A DNA stretch of 25,171 bases from Gryganskiella cystojenkinii (GCA_015852425.1 JAAAIG010000527.1:2126-27296), one strand, 5' to 3'. Positions 10,270-25,171 are shown, counted from the first letter of the stretch. The notes: generated by a model not told the origin, from the sequence alone. Translations and numbers: made by a program.

Positions 10270-12823
10270 ATGGCCCCACAGACCCAGCCTAGCAAGGACC
10301 TTGCCGCCGCAAGAGCTAAGACATCATTTCCTGTCCTTGATCTTACCCGGTATATCCACGGCTCTGACGAAAAGATCGCCCGCCGCAGAGAATTGGCCGC
10401 TTTGGTCTCCAACGATCCAGTCTTCAGCAACGACAACAGAATTGGACTGAGCCGAGTCCAAGATGTTAAACAAGGTCTGGCTATGAGTCTTCGACTCTAC
10501 CAGATCAAGGAGGAACACAACTTGACTCAAGAGGAGATGTTGACCTGTAAGCCTATGCTCCTGGATTCTCCGCCTTCAATCATTACTACTAATTGATGCT
10601 CCTTAGCCTGACTTGTTAATTTCTCTCTCGACTTTTTTCATATTCTAAGGCATGGACTTCGTCGATGAGCTGCTGCCTGTGAGTTCAAGAACGACAAACA
10701 CATCGTCCATCACAGATGTGTGCTCGCTTTCCAGGCCTCTGTACGCATATTGATTGACGATGGTGTTCTCTTTCCTTGTTTCATTTCGATAGACGAATCT
10801 GCACGAGACAGCGTTCATTCCCATCATTCACGCGCAGGGAACTGAGGAGCAAGCCAGTTACTGGGGGCCGCTCGCGGAGAAGCACCAGATCATCGGATGT
10901 TATGCTCAGACTGAGCTTGGCCACGGCAGTAAGTCTCTTTTATTTTTCACATGTGATCGCAACTAGAAAGTACAAAATTTTCTTTAGGTTCCCTCTAATC
11001 TTTTCATTCCCCATCTTAGGTAACCTCTCCCAGCTAGAAACGATTGCGACTCTAGATAGGGATATGGATCAATGGATCATTCACAGCACCACGTTCACGG
11101 CCTCCAAGTGGTGGATCGGCGGATTGGGAGCCATTGCCACTCACGCGTTGATCCAGGCTCGTCTCATCATTGACGGCAAGGACTACGGTGCTCACGGATT
11201 TATCGTCCCCATCCGATCTCTCGAGGACCACCGCCCTTTCCCTGGGGTGACTGTCGGTGATATCGGACCAAAGTCCTATGGTGGATTTTCCAAGATTGAT
11301 AACGGATGTAAGTCATTTCGCTTTGCCTTTGAGAGCAGACAGAGAGAAGGAAGAAAAAAAAATCTTCGATTGATAATTGACTTGACTCGTCTTTCTTGAT
11401 CTGCCTGAAACGTAGTCGTGCGTTTTGACAACTATGGGATTCCTCGCGAGAACATGTTGATGAGATTCGCTAAAGTCACCCGCGATGGTCAATACATCAA
11501 ACCCCTACACAGCAAACTCGCCTACGGATCTATGGTCCTTCTTCGTTCTCACATGGTCCGGGGAGCGGCGCTGACTCTTGCTCGCGCCGCCACAATTGCG
11601 ACCCGATACACGACCGTTAGACGTCAGTTCCACGTTCCCACCAGCCACAAGGATGCTGAGAACCCCAAGCTCGAAACCCAGGTTATCAACTACCCCATGG
11701 TCCAAGCCCGTCTCTTCCCTATGATTGCCCAGATTTACGCAATCCTCGCTGCTGGCAAAATCATGCGCAGTATGTATAACAGCATGCTGTCCGAGCTTAT
11801 GACGGGCGATATATCTTCGTTGGCAGAGGTCCATGCCATCAGTTCAGGTCTGAAGAGTACCTGCACTACGATTGCTGCGACCGGTGTTGAAGACTGCCGA
11901 AAGTTGATGGGAGGACACGGATACTCGTACTTTAGTGGAATCTCCCATATCTGGTCTACCTATGTTCCCTCCAACACCTATGAGGTAAAAAAAAAAAAAA
12001 AAAAAAAAATTGTCGATACCCTTGGCTCGTAGTATTTTTCTTGACATTTTGTCTTTTCTTTTCCCCTTCATTTTTCTGCACATAGGGTGACAACTTTCTG
12101 TTGACTCAGCAATCTGCCCGTTACCTGCTCAAACAGATCAAGTTGGCAACGACAGACCCAGAAAAGGTTACACCATATTCTCGCTATGTCATCAAGACAG
12201 TCGATCAGGACGCATTTCAGGCTGAGCGTTGTGCTGCCGAGGATGTATCTGACTGGCTTAAGCCCGAGATTCAGCTGGCTGCATTTGAGCATCGTGCCGG
12301 AAGACTTGTCGCGGATCTGGCCCTCGCTACCATGAAGGACGGCGGTAATGTTGTCTGGAGTGATTTGAACTTGGAGTGCTGGCGCCTTTGTCATGCCCAT
12401 TCGCAGTATGTTCTCTCGCGTTCTGCAATCGAAGGTGTGGCTAGTGCCAAGGCCGAGGGCAATGCCAGGGAGACGATCCTGGTTCTCAAGCGTCTCTCGG
12501 ATCTGTTTTCTTTGCACACTATCCAGGCATCCTTGGGTGATTATTTGGAGGATTACTATCTCTCGCCGGCTCAGTGCCAGTCATTGCGTCTGCAGATCAA
12601 AAGGCTACAGGAATCTCTGGCGGACGATGCGGTCGGACTTATGGATGCCTTTGATTTCCCCGATCATTTCCTCAACAGCGCCTTGGGAAGCTATGACGGC
12701 GATGCGTACCAGCACCTGTGGGATGCGGCTCAAAAGGAAGCCATTAATCAGACCGAGGTTGTGGATGGATATAAGGAGTATATTGTCCCTATCTTGACCC
12801 AGCATGGACCTGCCAAGCTTTAG
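10270..12823 (+). CDS. POX1: Peroxisomal acyl-CoA oxidase
   Basis: Six exons (10270-10546, 10650-10678, 10793-10928, 11020-11307, 11416-11984, 12086-12823) encode 678 aa, the usual size for the family. It catalyses the FAD-dependent first step of peroxisomal beta-oxidation, turning acyl-CoA into trans-2-enoyl-CoA with release of hydrogen peroxide. Visible marks are YAQTELGHGSNLSQLET, a beta-barrel with KWWIGGLG and GAHGFIVPIR, FDNYGIPRENML, EDCRKLMGGHGYS, and YEGDN, whose Glu (E433) aligns with the catalytic Glu of rat acyl-CoA oxidase. The C-terminus is AKL, an accepted type 1 peroxisomal targeting signal. The start at 10270 has a good context (GACCATGG). Exon 2 is only 29 nt. E433 is the last codon of exon 5, immediately before an intron that begins with GT and 23 A. 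The gene is convergent with the aldolase, and an ATTAAA at 12914-12919 may serve as its poly(A) signal. Confidence 0.95.
11987..12009. repeat. poly(A) tract, 23 nt, at the 5' end of an intron
   Basis: The run starts at position 3 of acyl-CoA oxidase intron 5 (11985-12085), so the donor reads GAG|GTAAAA followed by more A. Length change in the run would leave the reading frame intact but alters the sequence facing U1/U6 snRNA. Confidence 0.9.
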
Positions 12824-12925
12824 TTTACCTTCCGTTTCTTTTTTGAGTGGTTGGATGACCGATGAAATTGCCACCATTTTCCTTTTTTCATTTCTTACTT
12901 GATATCTAAAAAAATTAAACAAAAG

Positions 12926-14257
12926 CTACCGACTGCTGTAGACGGTGTTCCTTGTACTGGGGCTAAGATTTCGTGGGTTGGATGAAGACGCATTCGAAGC
13001 CATGTCCCTGAACACAGTCAGCAGCTTATCGACGGCTTCTCTTGAGATCTGATAATGCAACACGAGTCGAACCTGAGTCTGATCCACAGGCGCATTCTTG
13101 CTGCCGATCTTGATGCCCATCTCAGTCTCCAGTCTTGTACTCAATTCGCTTAGACGGATCCCTGTTCCTGCCAGATCCAAAAAGACCATGTTGGTCTCGA
13201 CTGGAATGTGGATTGTAGCACCGGCATCCCTAAGCTCCCGAGCCAAGTACGAGGCCAGCTCGTGCGTTTCTTTCATAGTGGGCCAGATGTTTTCGATGCA
13301 CCAGAGAGCGACTGCGGCCAATCCGCCGGCCTGTCTCCAACCACCGCCGATCATCTTTCGGAAATGACGCGCCTTTTGAATCTGGACTTTACTGCCGACG
13401 AGCATGCTGCCGATGGGAGCACCGAGTCCCTTGGATAGGCAGAGAGATACACTATCGCATTCTCTTGTGTAGTCTCGAAGGTTGCAGCCCTGAGCGACAG
13501 CAGCATTCCAGAGTCTGGCACCGTCGAGATGAAGACGCGCATTATTGGTCCTAGCAAATTTAGCAATTGCCCTGAACTCTTGCAGCGGCATAACAACACC
13601 ATCGAGAGTGTTTTCGAGAGAGATAAGACGCGTCGGGGCCATGTGGACATCGTGATCATCGACAACAAAGTCTCTTGCGACGTCCTGCACGGTGAGATGA
13701 TGGCCATTATTAGTGAATGCCTGTGCAGCATAAACGGTGGCTTGAGAGAGTGCGGCAATACCGCCAGCCTCGTACCGATAGACATGAGAACGGGTGTCGC
13801 AGAGGACGGACCAAGGCGGCTGAAGGAGTGAGGATCGGAAGGCGAGTTGGTTAGTCATGGTGCCCGAGACGCAAAAGAGGGCAGATTCATGACCGGCGAG
13901 TTTGGCGACGTGGTGTTCGAGGATCCTGACATCAGGGTCTTCTTCGTAGACATCGTCGCCTCGAGAAGCGCGTTGCATAATCGTGAACATTTCGTCGGTT
14001 GGTTGGGTCACTGCAAGGGATGTGATTAGGAGTTAGCTTCTCAATGTAGAGCGCTCCCGATCTGAAATTTTTTTACTTTCGTGTTTCGACTTACGGGTGT
14101 CACTGCGAAAGTCTGCAATGGTCGACATGGTGGCAGGGTTGGTGGCAAAGGTTCGACGAAAGGAGGACAATCCATCAGACAAGGGTACAACTCTTGGGAT
14201 GGTGCTATTTCGGGGCACACTCGACAGCCATTTCCGCGCGCATTGGACAGTGATCAT
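12926..14257 (-). CDS. GLY1: L-threonine aldolase (low-specificity / allo type)
   Basis: Two exons on the minus strand (14257-14095, 14010-12926) give 415 aa. It is a PLP-dependent fold-type I enzyme that cleaves L-threonine or L-allo-threonine to glycine and acetaldehyde. Family marks are DFRSDT joined across the intron to LTQPTDEM, YEEDPDVRILEHHVAKL, the cofactor-binding RSHVYRYEAGG, RLHLDGARLWNAAVA, and SLCLSKGLGAPIG with the Schiff-base Lys at K248. The first 43 residues are rich in Arg and Ser with almost no acidic residues (MITVQCARKWLSSVPR...FRRTFATN), typical of a mitochondrial presequence. A second Met at residue 44 (14128-14126) lies just before the conserved core and would give a cytosolic form. 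The yeast enzyme has no such leader. The gene is divergent from muskelin and convergent with acyl-CoA oxidase, with 102 bp between stop codons. Confidence 0.94.
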
Positions 14258-14479
14258 GATTCTCTTTAATGTGGAAAACACCGAAAAACACGTATACAAA
14301 GGAGATGAGCGAATGGAGGAATAGAGAGAAAAGAAAGATTGAATGACGGAAAGGAGATTTAACTGAGAAACATCAAATTCACGAAAAAGGGGGAAACCAG
14401 GTTTTAAAGTCAGCAGGAGAAAAAGAGAGGGTGTCCGTTGGTCATCGTCGTGGGTCGTGGGGTCGTGGGGTGGTCCGAC

Positions 14480-14500
14480 AAAAAAAAAAAAAAAAAAAAA
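14480..14500. repeat. poly(A) tract, 21 nt
   Basis: Twenty-one consecutive A in the middle of the divergent promoter, a likely nucleosome-excluding element. Confidence 0.88.
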
Positions 14501-14550
14501 GGGAAACAGCTTTGCCTCTCTCACTCAACCCTTTATCGATTTCCGTCATT

Positions 14551-14624
14551 TCCATCCATCCATCCATCCATCCTTCCTTCCTCCCATCCATCCCATCCCA
14601 TCCATCCATCCCATCCATCCCATC
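14551..14624. repeat. (CATC)n / (CCATC)n degenerate microsatellite
   Basis: About 74 bp of CATC and CCATC units interrupted by a short CTTC block lie between the aldolase and muskelin genes. The plus strand here is almost free of G. Confidence 0.88.
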
Positions 14625-14875
14625 GGATTTTGTTTCCACTGGAGAACTCTGTATTGCTATATCCATTTTATTCTTTTTCCTTAAAAACTCCTTCATTCCA
14701 ACCTTCTCTCTCCTGCATCTCAACTTTTTAATCATTCCTTCTTCTCATTCCCTCCGCTCTCCTCTGTTGTTCCCTTTTACGTTTTCTATCTTTTTTTCAT
14801 TTTCGCTCAACCGCAGTCAATTACCCGATCACGACTCGTTTTCAAGAGATACCCTTTTTAAACTACACTCCATAA

Positions 14876-14916
14876 CCCCCCCCCTCTCTCTCTCTCCTCC
14901 TCCTCCTCCTCCTCTT
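14876..14916. repeat. C-run followed by (CT)n and (CTC)n repeats
   Basis: A run of nine C passes into CT dinucleotides and then CTC/TCC trinucleotides just upstream of the muskelin start at 14955, probably in its 5' UTR. Confidence 0.85.
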
Positions 14917-14954
14917 CGTTCACCTCTACACGCCAAAGAAATACACCGTTAATC

Positions 14955-20035
<5,081 letters not shown>

Positions 20036-20054
20036 TGAAAACGGAGAGAGGAAA

Positions 20055-20060
20055 AATAAA
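20055..20060 (+). terminator. Poly(A) signal AATAAA, muskelin
   Basis: The hexamer lies 20 bp after the muskelin stop codon inside the 75-bp convergent spacer. Confidence 0.5.
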
Positions 20061-20100
20061 ACGACCACTAGGAAGAGGCCAACTTTTGATGATCACCTCT

Positions 20101-20106
20101 TTTATT
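20101..20106 (-). terminator. Poly(A) signal AATAAA (minus), INTS4
   Basis: TTTATT on the plus strand reads AATAAA on the minus strand, 4 bp beyond the INTS4 stop. Cleavage 10-30 nt further would fall between the two hexamers of the convergent genes. Confidence 0.5.
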
Positions 20107-20110
20107 TTTG

Positions 20111-23100
20111 CTACAGAGGACCACTTGCAAACAAGGCTCTGCGTGCTACAAAGTGAACGATGGCCTTGGACACCTCCAGTGTGCTTTGGCCACTCTGATC
20201 CAATAACGAGGACGATGACCCTCCTCGGTGGAAGGAAGATGATGACTGGACTGATCCTCTATCTTGACGAGTGAGAGTACCGGTTTGCGGTAATCCTTGT
20301 TGTCTGCTCAATTGGGAGTCCAAAACCTGCATACCATTCTCGTTTGGACGTCGTTCCGACACAAGCTCCTCGGCAAATCGACAGATAAACTCATCGTGAC
20401 CTGTCAAATCCGGCTGGAAGGACCGTGAGAGCGTGATCCTTAGACCTGTTGATTGTGTGCCCCATCCTGCCTCGGGATAAATCTCAATCGAAGTCCGAAG
20501 TCGAAAAGTGCCTGTCTCTGTCCCGGTTTCAACAACGGCTGCTGGAAGCATCGTCTCGTCAGAGTCCTCGGGCTCCTGCATGTGTGAATCCTCTGCTGAA
20601 CTTTGGTCGTCAATTCGAGTAAAGTGATCGGGTGGTGGATAATAGTGACGGACAGTATCCTGAGGAAAGGTTATTTGGACAGCAATACCCGTAGTATCGT
20701 GCACATTGTTGATCACACCCTCAACAGCGAGCATAAACGGGAAAGACGGGTGAATATCGACCGGATTGTCTCGATTTTGTAGAGGACGGTTGACATGAGC
20801 ACTAATCCTCTGCAATGACATATCTTCAAATCCAATCTGCATCGGAAGAAAATTCTATGAATTGTAGGAGTGGAAAAAAACACATGTTTGTGAGAAAATA
20901 CCATGACGAGATACCACTAGCAAAGATTATTGTTGTTCGTCTACAACATTCTCTCATACTTCGACGCCTGACAACATCCTCGTGATTTCCATTGTGTTGG
21001 GCGAATTATATGCTCGGGCCATAGACACGCGAAGATCTCCAAGAATAACCCTGTGCGTATTCATAGACTCGTGATCAACATCCGGTCCATCCATCCGACG
21101 CTGAAGATCTGTCACTCGCTTGATGGCCTGCTGCAGCATCGACTGCAAGTATTCACGGGTTACCCCTTGGTGACCTTGCGTAGTAACACGGGGTTCACTC
21201 CCCTGCTGCACCATGCCAAAGAACCAGACAAGATTTGCCAAGACTCGAAAATAGCGGACTGCAACCTTGGTCCTGGAATCCAGTCCGAGAAACGTGTGGT
21301 CCATGCAGTATGAGAGCCGTAAAAGTCGAGCTGAGAGAGCCGGCGCAAGTGTGATGAATGACGGCTGATTGAAGCTTTCCTGGATCCGGATCAGGAGTTC
21401 ACAGCACTCCAGATACATGCTCGCGAACTCTGCGTTGCGCCCTTGTCGTGTATGTACGTTGACAATGTAGCGAAGGTCACGTTGACAAGCCGATATTTGT
21501 CGCAGCAGCATCTCTCTATTTTTGCTCTTGGTATTGGTACCGTGACTCTCGCCGACACCATTGGGAGGCCGATTATGACGTTTTGACTGTTCATGTTGTC
21601 GGCGAAAGAGAGTATGAATACGATCCATATCTGAGATGGCTCGCACATAAAAGTCCTCTGCATCCTGCTCTGTGCGTTCTCTCAGTGCGGCGATGGTGGT
21701 GGCGTATGCGGACGAAGAGGCCGCATGTGCTGTTGAAGCTGTATGTCCGTTCACCACGCCTTGAGTTTCCTCTTGCGTAATAGTCATGGTAAGCGCGGAA
21801 GCAACATCCCGGAGAGGTTGAGTACCAGGGCATGGAATCTCTGTGGGTTCAGGGAAACAGCCGGGATATTTGTCTCGTAGGTACGTGTAGTGCCTGAAGG
21901 CATACTTGGGAAGGATCCTGAGAATGCTAGGGTTCGGCAAGGCAGCATTGAAGATCAAAACTAAATGACCTCCATCTAACAAAAGTCGCATTGACTGGCG
22001 TTAATATATCGGGAACACTATAATGGCACGCTTAAAGGTCTACCAGAACTTACAAAGCATGTCTTCGACATTTTCTTCGCTTGGTAGATAAGACTGATCC
22101 AATTTGAGCATTTCTGGCACCAGGGATTCTATTAAAAAAAGCTTAAATATTAGAACTTTGAACTTTTGGACGCAAGGGTCATATAACATCAATGGTATCA
22201 CTCGTTAGAGGATCGACATACCGATAAATGCCCCATGCTGCCTGCCTACTGCACGTATGCATTGATAAATGGAGAGTTGGTCGTCCGGGAATCGCTGCAT
22301 GTTGGACTCTATGCTTGTCAGGAAAGAAGTCATTCCATCTGCGGTCGCCATGGTAACCACCTCGAGCATTCGATGAGTAGCCTCACGTACGTCGCGATCA
22401 GCATCTTCTAAAACACCCAGAGCGATTTGAAGTTGTTCTGTGTCCAGGACAAGCGGAGCCTTGTTTCCAATCTTGCAAAGACTTGTGAGAGCATTTAGCC
22501 GAACATAGTCAATTTCGTCCATAAACATGTCAACCATATAGTCGAGTGCTAGTAATGAAAACTCGGGATTGTGTAGGCACAATTCGCGGATTGAATCTAA
22601 AAAGAAAATTTCGTGTGGAAGTCCAAGTGTCAGTCAAGATAAGGCTTGCAATTGCAAGCTACAGAAAGCAAAAGGTGGATGAGAACTTTACTAATGGCTG
22701 AGTTTCGAACGTCTTGATATTCATCTTCTAGTCCATGTACAAAAGCGCCGCAAGCTCCTGAGTCCAATAACCGCACCTGCTGAGCTGTCACATCCTGGTC
22801 GCCCTCTGGTGTCGCGATCAGTTTGGCCCTCTATTGAAAAAAAATGAGAGAGGTTCGCAAGTGAGATGACATTAGCTTTTTTTCTTTTGCGCCATCCACC
22901 TATGAGAAAAGATGATTCAGGTTCATGTTTTTGGTACCTGCGCTTGCTTTTGGGCTGGGCCAGCAGCCAAGTTTTTAGGGGCCACGTCCACTTTGAGTCG
23001 AGCCATGATTTGTTTGCTGAAGGTCTGGGACAAAAATTTGTAACTGACAGACTTGAATCGGCCCAGGTACGAACAAGCCTGTTGAAAGTAAAAGAGGTCA

Positions 23101-24952
23101 TGTTAACTGAAAAAAAGGATTGAAAAACCTGTAGATCTTATCTCGAGTGATGATAGTACCTTGGCGCGAACGATCATTGAACTGTCATTCACCATATCGC
23201 AGACCCGAATAAATGTATCGTCGACGAGTCGGGTCGCTTGCAATCGACTTCCGAGAGGATTTTGTACAACCTGATTGGGATAGAGGGTCGAGACAATACT
23301 ATGAAATGGCAAGGAGAACAAGCGCAACGTGGGTTACATTTCGGGTTGACGCGGGCATAAGCCCAAACAAACGGCAGGGTCCAAACTGACGAATACTCAC
23401 TATACTAGGTCGAGTCCTTCCATCCGCACCTCCTGGTAGTCGTCGACCAGCGCTACGATGGCAACGTCATATATTGTCAATGCCAATTTGAATCCTTTGC
23501 TGTGCAGATCCAGGAGAGATCTGAGCGCACTCTGTTCCCGTGAAGTTGAAGCAAAGATTGATGAGCATTGAGCTTCTCCATTTCATGGCACTGTAACATG
23601 TCAATGAGTGCGATAGCTACCTTTCTGACTCGCGGTTCTGGATCTGTCACATAGTTACTGATTATGACTTGGAGATCATTTTGAGAGTACTGTTCGTTCG
23701 TGACAAGGAAGGTATGATCATCTCGAGACTCTGCATTCACCAGTGGAGTCAACTGCGCAATAAGCTGCAATACCGCCGAGCGGATCCTATGATGCCTGTC
23801 CGTCAGTTCGGACACAGCCATGGTAATGAGCGCCCTTGCAGTGTTGACGTTGGAAGCTGAATCTCCTAGAAGTCGTCCGATCTACACGGTGAAGGCATAA
23901 TAAAGATTAGACTTGCCTCCTCCGATGTGAAAGTTCCTGCAACACAAGGTTTCAATCCTGCATGTTTGCTTACGCTAACCAAGTGCGAAATGGCATCGTA
24001 AACTTGCACTCGCACTTCTGTTGAGTCTGCCCGAAGCTATTGACAAGGCGAGAAATAAAATGGTTTTGTCAGAGAGTCTCGTCGTTGCTTGAATTGAAGC
24101 GAAAAAAAAGTCGTTGTATCTATGCGCTAACGAACCTGGTTTAGCAAATCCTCTATGACTTCGCGCCCATTCATGTTGGTGTACTCCATCGTGTTTTGAA
24201 GTACTTGCACTAACAAGATCTATTCAATGACGAGAAGTAGCTCGATAAGTATTCGTTCGTTAGATTATTGAATATAGTTGACTACATTACGACGAAATTT
24301 GTCGCTTACCCTGATTCCTTTGTCGTCTTCAGAGTAGAGTTTTCTCCGCGCCATTTGCAATAGCCGATCTCTGCTTGTGGGTGCCATCCTTGACAGACGA
24401 TTAAGCAGTACCTTTAACGCCTGTTGAGGGTAAAGAAAAGAAACAAATAAACGCGCGTCGAAGAGAGGAAAGTCTGTGGTCAACAAAACACGCCAACCAT
24501 GAACAGACAGAGTTAAATAAAGAGCTCCGCGTTCAATCCATGACTGACCTTTGTCCTTGTGCGGGTACGTTTCGATTCGAGCGACTTGAATAGCTCCTAT
24601 TTGGAACAACAGGACAAACGGCAAAAAATGTTACGTTCAGTACTGCTGTTCCCCAACGCCATCGCTCCAATGCGATCGAATTTCTTTTTTTTACCTCTGT
24701 AGTCGACATGAGTGCTTCTGCATCAGATTCTTCGTCGCTGGTGACATTGCTGCCGTGATCACTCTCGTCCGAGTTTTGCTCAGAGACTGATTCCATATGC
24801 TCCTCCGAGCCTGCTGTTGTCAAGAGACCGGCATTAGGGCGGAGGACAAGTCGTGGCTGTGGCACCTGGACTGTAGCTGATCCTGTGGAGGTGTCTCCAA
24901 TGCGAGGATGTTTCCCCTTGCTCGCCTCTGTCTCCTGGGCGCCACGCTTCAT
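20111..24952 (-). CDS. INTS4: Integrator complex subunit 4
   Basis: Fourteen exons on the minus strand: 24952-24695, 24596-24549, 24420-24310, 24219-24136, 24036-23974, 23881-23621, 23531-23401, 23298-23160, 23078-22938, 22830-22692, 22596-22222, 22128-22054, 21975-20960, 20854-20111. All are GT-AG and sum to 1194 aa (human 963). INTS4 is the HEAT-repeat scaffold that holds INTS9 and the endonuclease INTS11 in the nuclear Integrator cleavage module, which trims snRNA 3' ends and cuts nascent transcripts. HEAT repeats run from about 90 to 610, with TDPEPRVRK at 267-275, LVDDYQEVR, LLDSGACGAFVHGLEDE, DYMVDMFMDEIDYVRLNAL and VLEDADRDVREATHRML. GGHLVLIFNAALP and FRHYTYLRDK follow, then a C-terminal beta domain from about 950 (NRPLQNRDNP, VQITFP, YYPPPDHFTRI) as in animal INTS4. 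The N-terminal 85 residues are acidic and Ser-rich; the last 100 are Ser/Gln-rich. Exon 5 has two in-frame donors. The gene converges on muskelin. Confidence 0.93.
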
Positions 24953-25117
24953 TTTGCTTTGGAGGATGGGGGTAGAAGGAAGGGATCGGGTCTGTCGCGA
25001 TTGAGTTCAAAAAAGAACAAGAGACGACCAATTAAAAAAGAATGCGAATCTAACATTCATTCATCAAACATCAGGAGGAGGCTTTGCCTTTGCATCCGGG
25101 CAAACAAAAAGTTATCG
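24953..25117. promoter_or_regulatory. Short spacer between INTS4 start and tRNA-Ser
   Basis: Only 165 bp separate the INTS4 ATG from the tRNA 3' end, both on the minus strand. The spacer must carry the INTS4 promoter and 5' UTR as well as the Pol III terminator. No further gene is visible. Confidence 0.5.
25106..25110 (-). terminator. Pol III T5 terminator of tRNA-Ser
   Basis: AAAAA on the plus strand is a TTTTT run on the transcribed sense, 7 nt after the tRNA discriminator base, the usual Pol III stop. Confidence 0.75.
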
Positions 25118-25171
25118 CGTCAACTGCAGGATTTGAACCTGCGCGGGACATCCCATATGATTTCGAGTCAT
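25118..25171 (-). tRNA. tRNA-Ser(CGA), 5' part outside the window
   Basis: The minus strand reads, 5' to 3': anticodon stem ATGA/TCAT around the loop CTCGAAA (anticodon CGA at 25163-25165), a long variable arm with a GGGA/TCCC stem typical of class II tRNAs, the T arm GCAGG-TTCAAAT-CCTGC (25126-25142, with the B box), the acceptor 3' strand AGTTGAC (25119-25125) and discriminator G at 25118. The long variable arm, CGA anticodon and discriminator G together identify serine. The D arm and acceptor 5' strand, expected to begin GTCAACT, lie beyond the edge. Confidence 0.93.

Larger units (their letters stand above)
14258..14954. promoter_or_regulatory. Divergent promoter region, threonine aldolase / muskelin
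   Basis: These 697 bp contain both promoters. They hold an A21 run (14480-14500), a degenerate tetranucleotide CATC/CCATC array (14551-14624), and a C-run running into CT and CTC repeats (14876-14916) about 40 bp before the muskelin ATG. Apart from these strand-asymmetric repeats I see no gene. Confidence 0.6.

Noticed and set aside
14551..14624. CRISPR-like or satellite array
   Set aside because: The units are 4-5 bp simple repeats without spacers.
20713..20904. Extension of the INTS4 last exon upstream in another frame
   Set aside because: The frame through MQIGFEDMSLQRI matches the INTS4 C-terminal domain and joins exon 13 in phase 0; the alternative frame has no resemblance.

Overview
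This is nuclear DNA of a fungus. All eight protein genes can be modelled: seven are interrupted by two to thirteen short spliceosomal introns and one by a single intron. Spacers are short and rich in pyrimidine and homopolymer tracts, and many proteins carry long Gln/Ser/Asp-rich disordered stretches. The gene set (a fungal TET/JBP-type dioxygenase relative, a methyltransferase of a type I associate with this lineage, FAM72, muskelin and Integrator subunit 4) points to an early-diverging fungus of the Mucoromycota, most like the Mortierellales. It does not look like Ascomycota or yeasts. This placement rests on remembered family distributions, not on a search.

Layout from left to right: (1) 263-1271 minus, a small La-motif + RRM protein resembling LARP7/Pof8; (2) 1697-4116 plus, a 736-aa protein with a C-terminal fungal TET/JBP-like 2-oxoglutarate dioxygenase fold that appears to lack two catalytic residues; (3) 5527-7019 plus, a class I SAM methyltransferase with one GC-AG intron; (4) 7782-9661 plus, a FAM72 domain behind a long Gln-rich N-terminus; (5) 10270-12823 plus, a peroxisomal acyl-CoA oxidase ending in AKL; (6) 12926-14257 minus, an L-threonine aldolase with a mitochondrial-type leader; (7) 14955-20035 plus, a long muskelin; (8) 20111-24952 minus, Integrator subunit 4 in 14 exons; (9) 25118 to the window edge, minus, the 3' part of tRNA-Ser(CGA).

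The genes do not form a pathway operon. Gene order is ordinary eukaryotic: two divergent pairs share promoters (1272-1696 and 14258-14954) and two convergent pairs have very short tails (102 and 75 bp). Acyl-CoA oxidase and threonine aldolase are primary metabolism. Muskelin implies a CTLH/GID ubiquitin ligase with an animal-like adaptor. INTS4 implies an Integrator RNA cleavage module, and the LARP7-like gene may also act in small nuclear RNA or telomerase RNA biology. The larger intergenic gaps show only UTR and promoter-like sequence with simple repeats.

I see no transposon, CRISPR array or prokaryote-style defence locus. The best candidates for new biology are the apparently catalytically dead TET/JBP-like protein, the FAM72 fusion-like architecture, and the retained INTS4 and muskelin genes. 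Exon boundaries below were derived by hand from splice signals, reading phase and family resemblance; every model sums to an intact frame.
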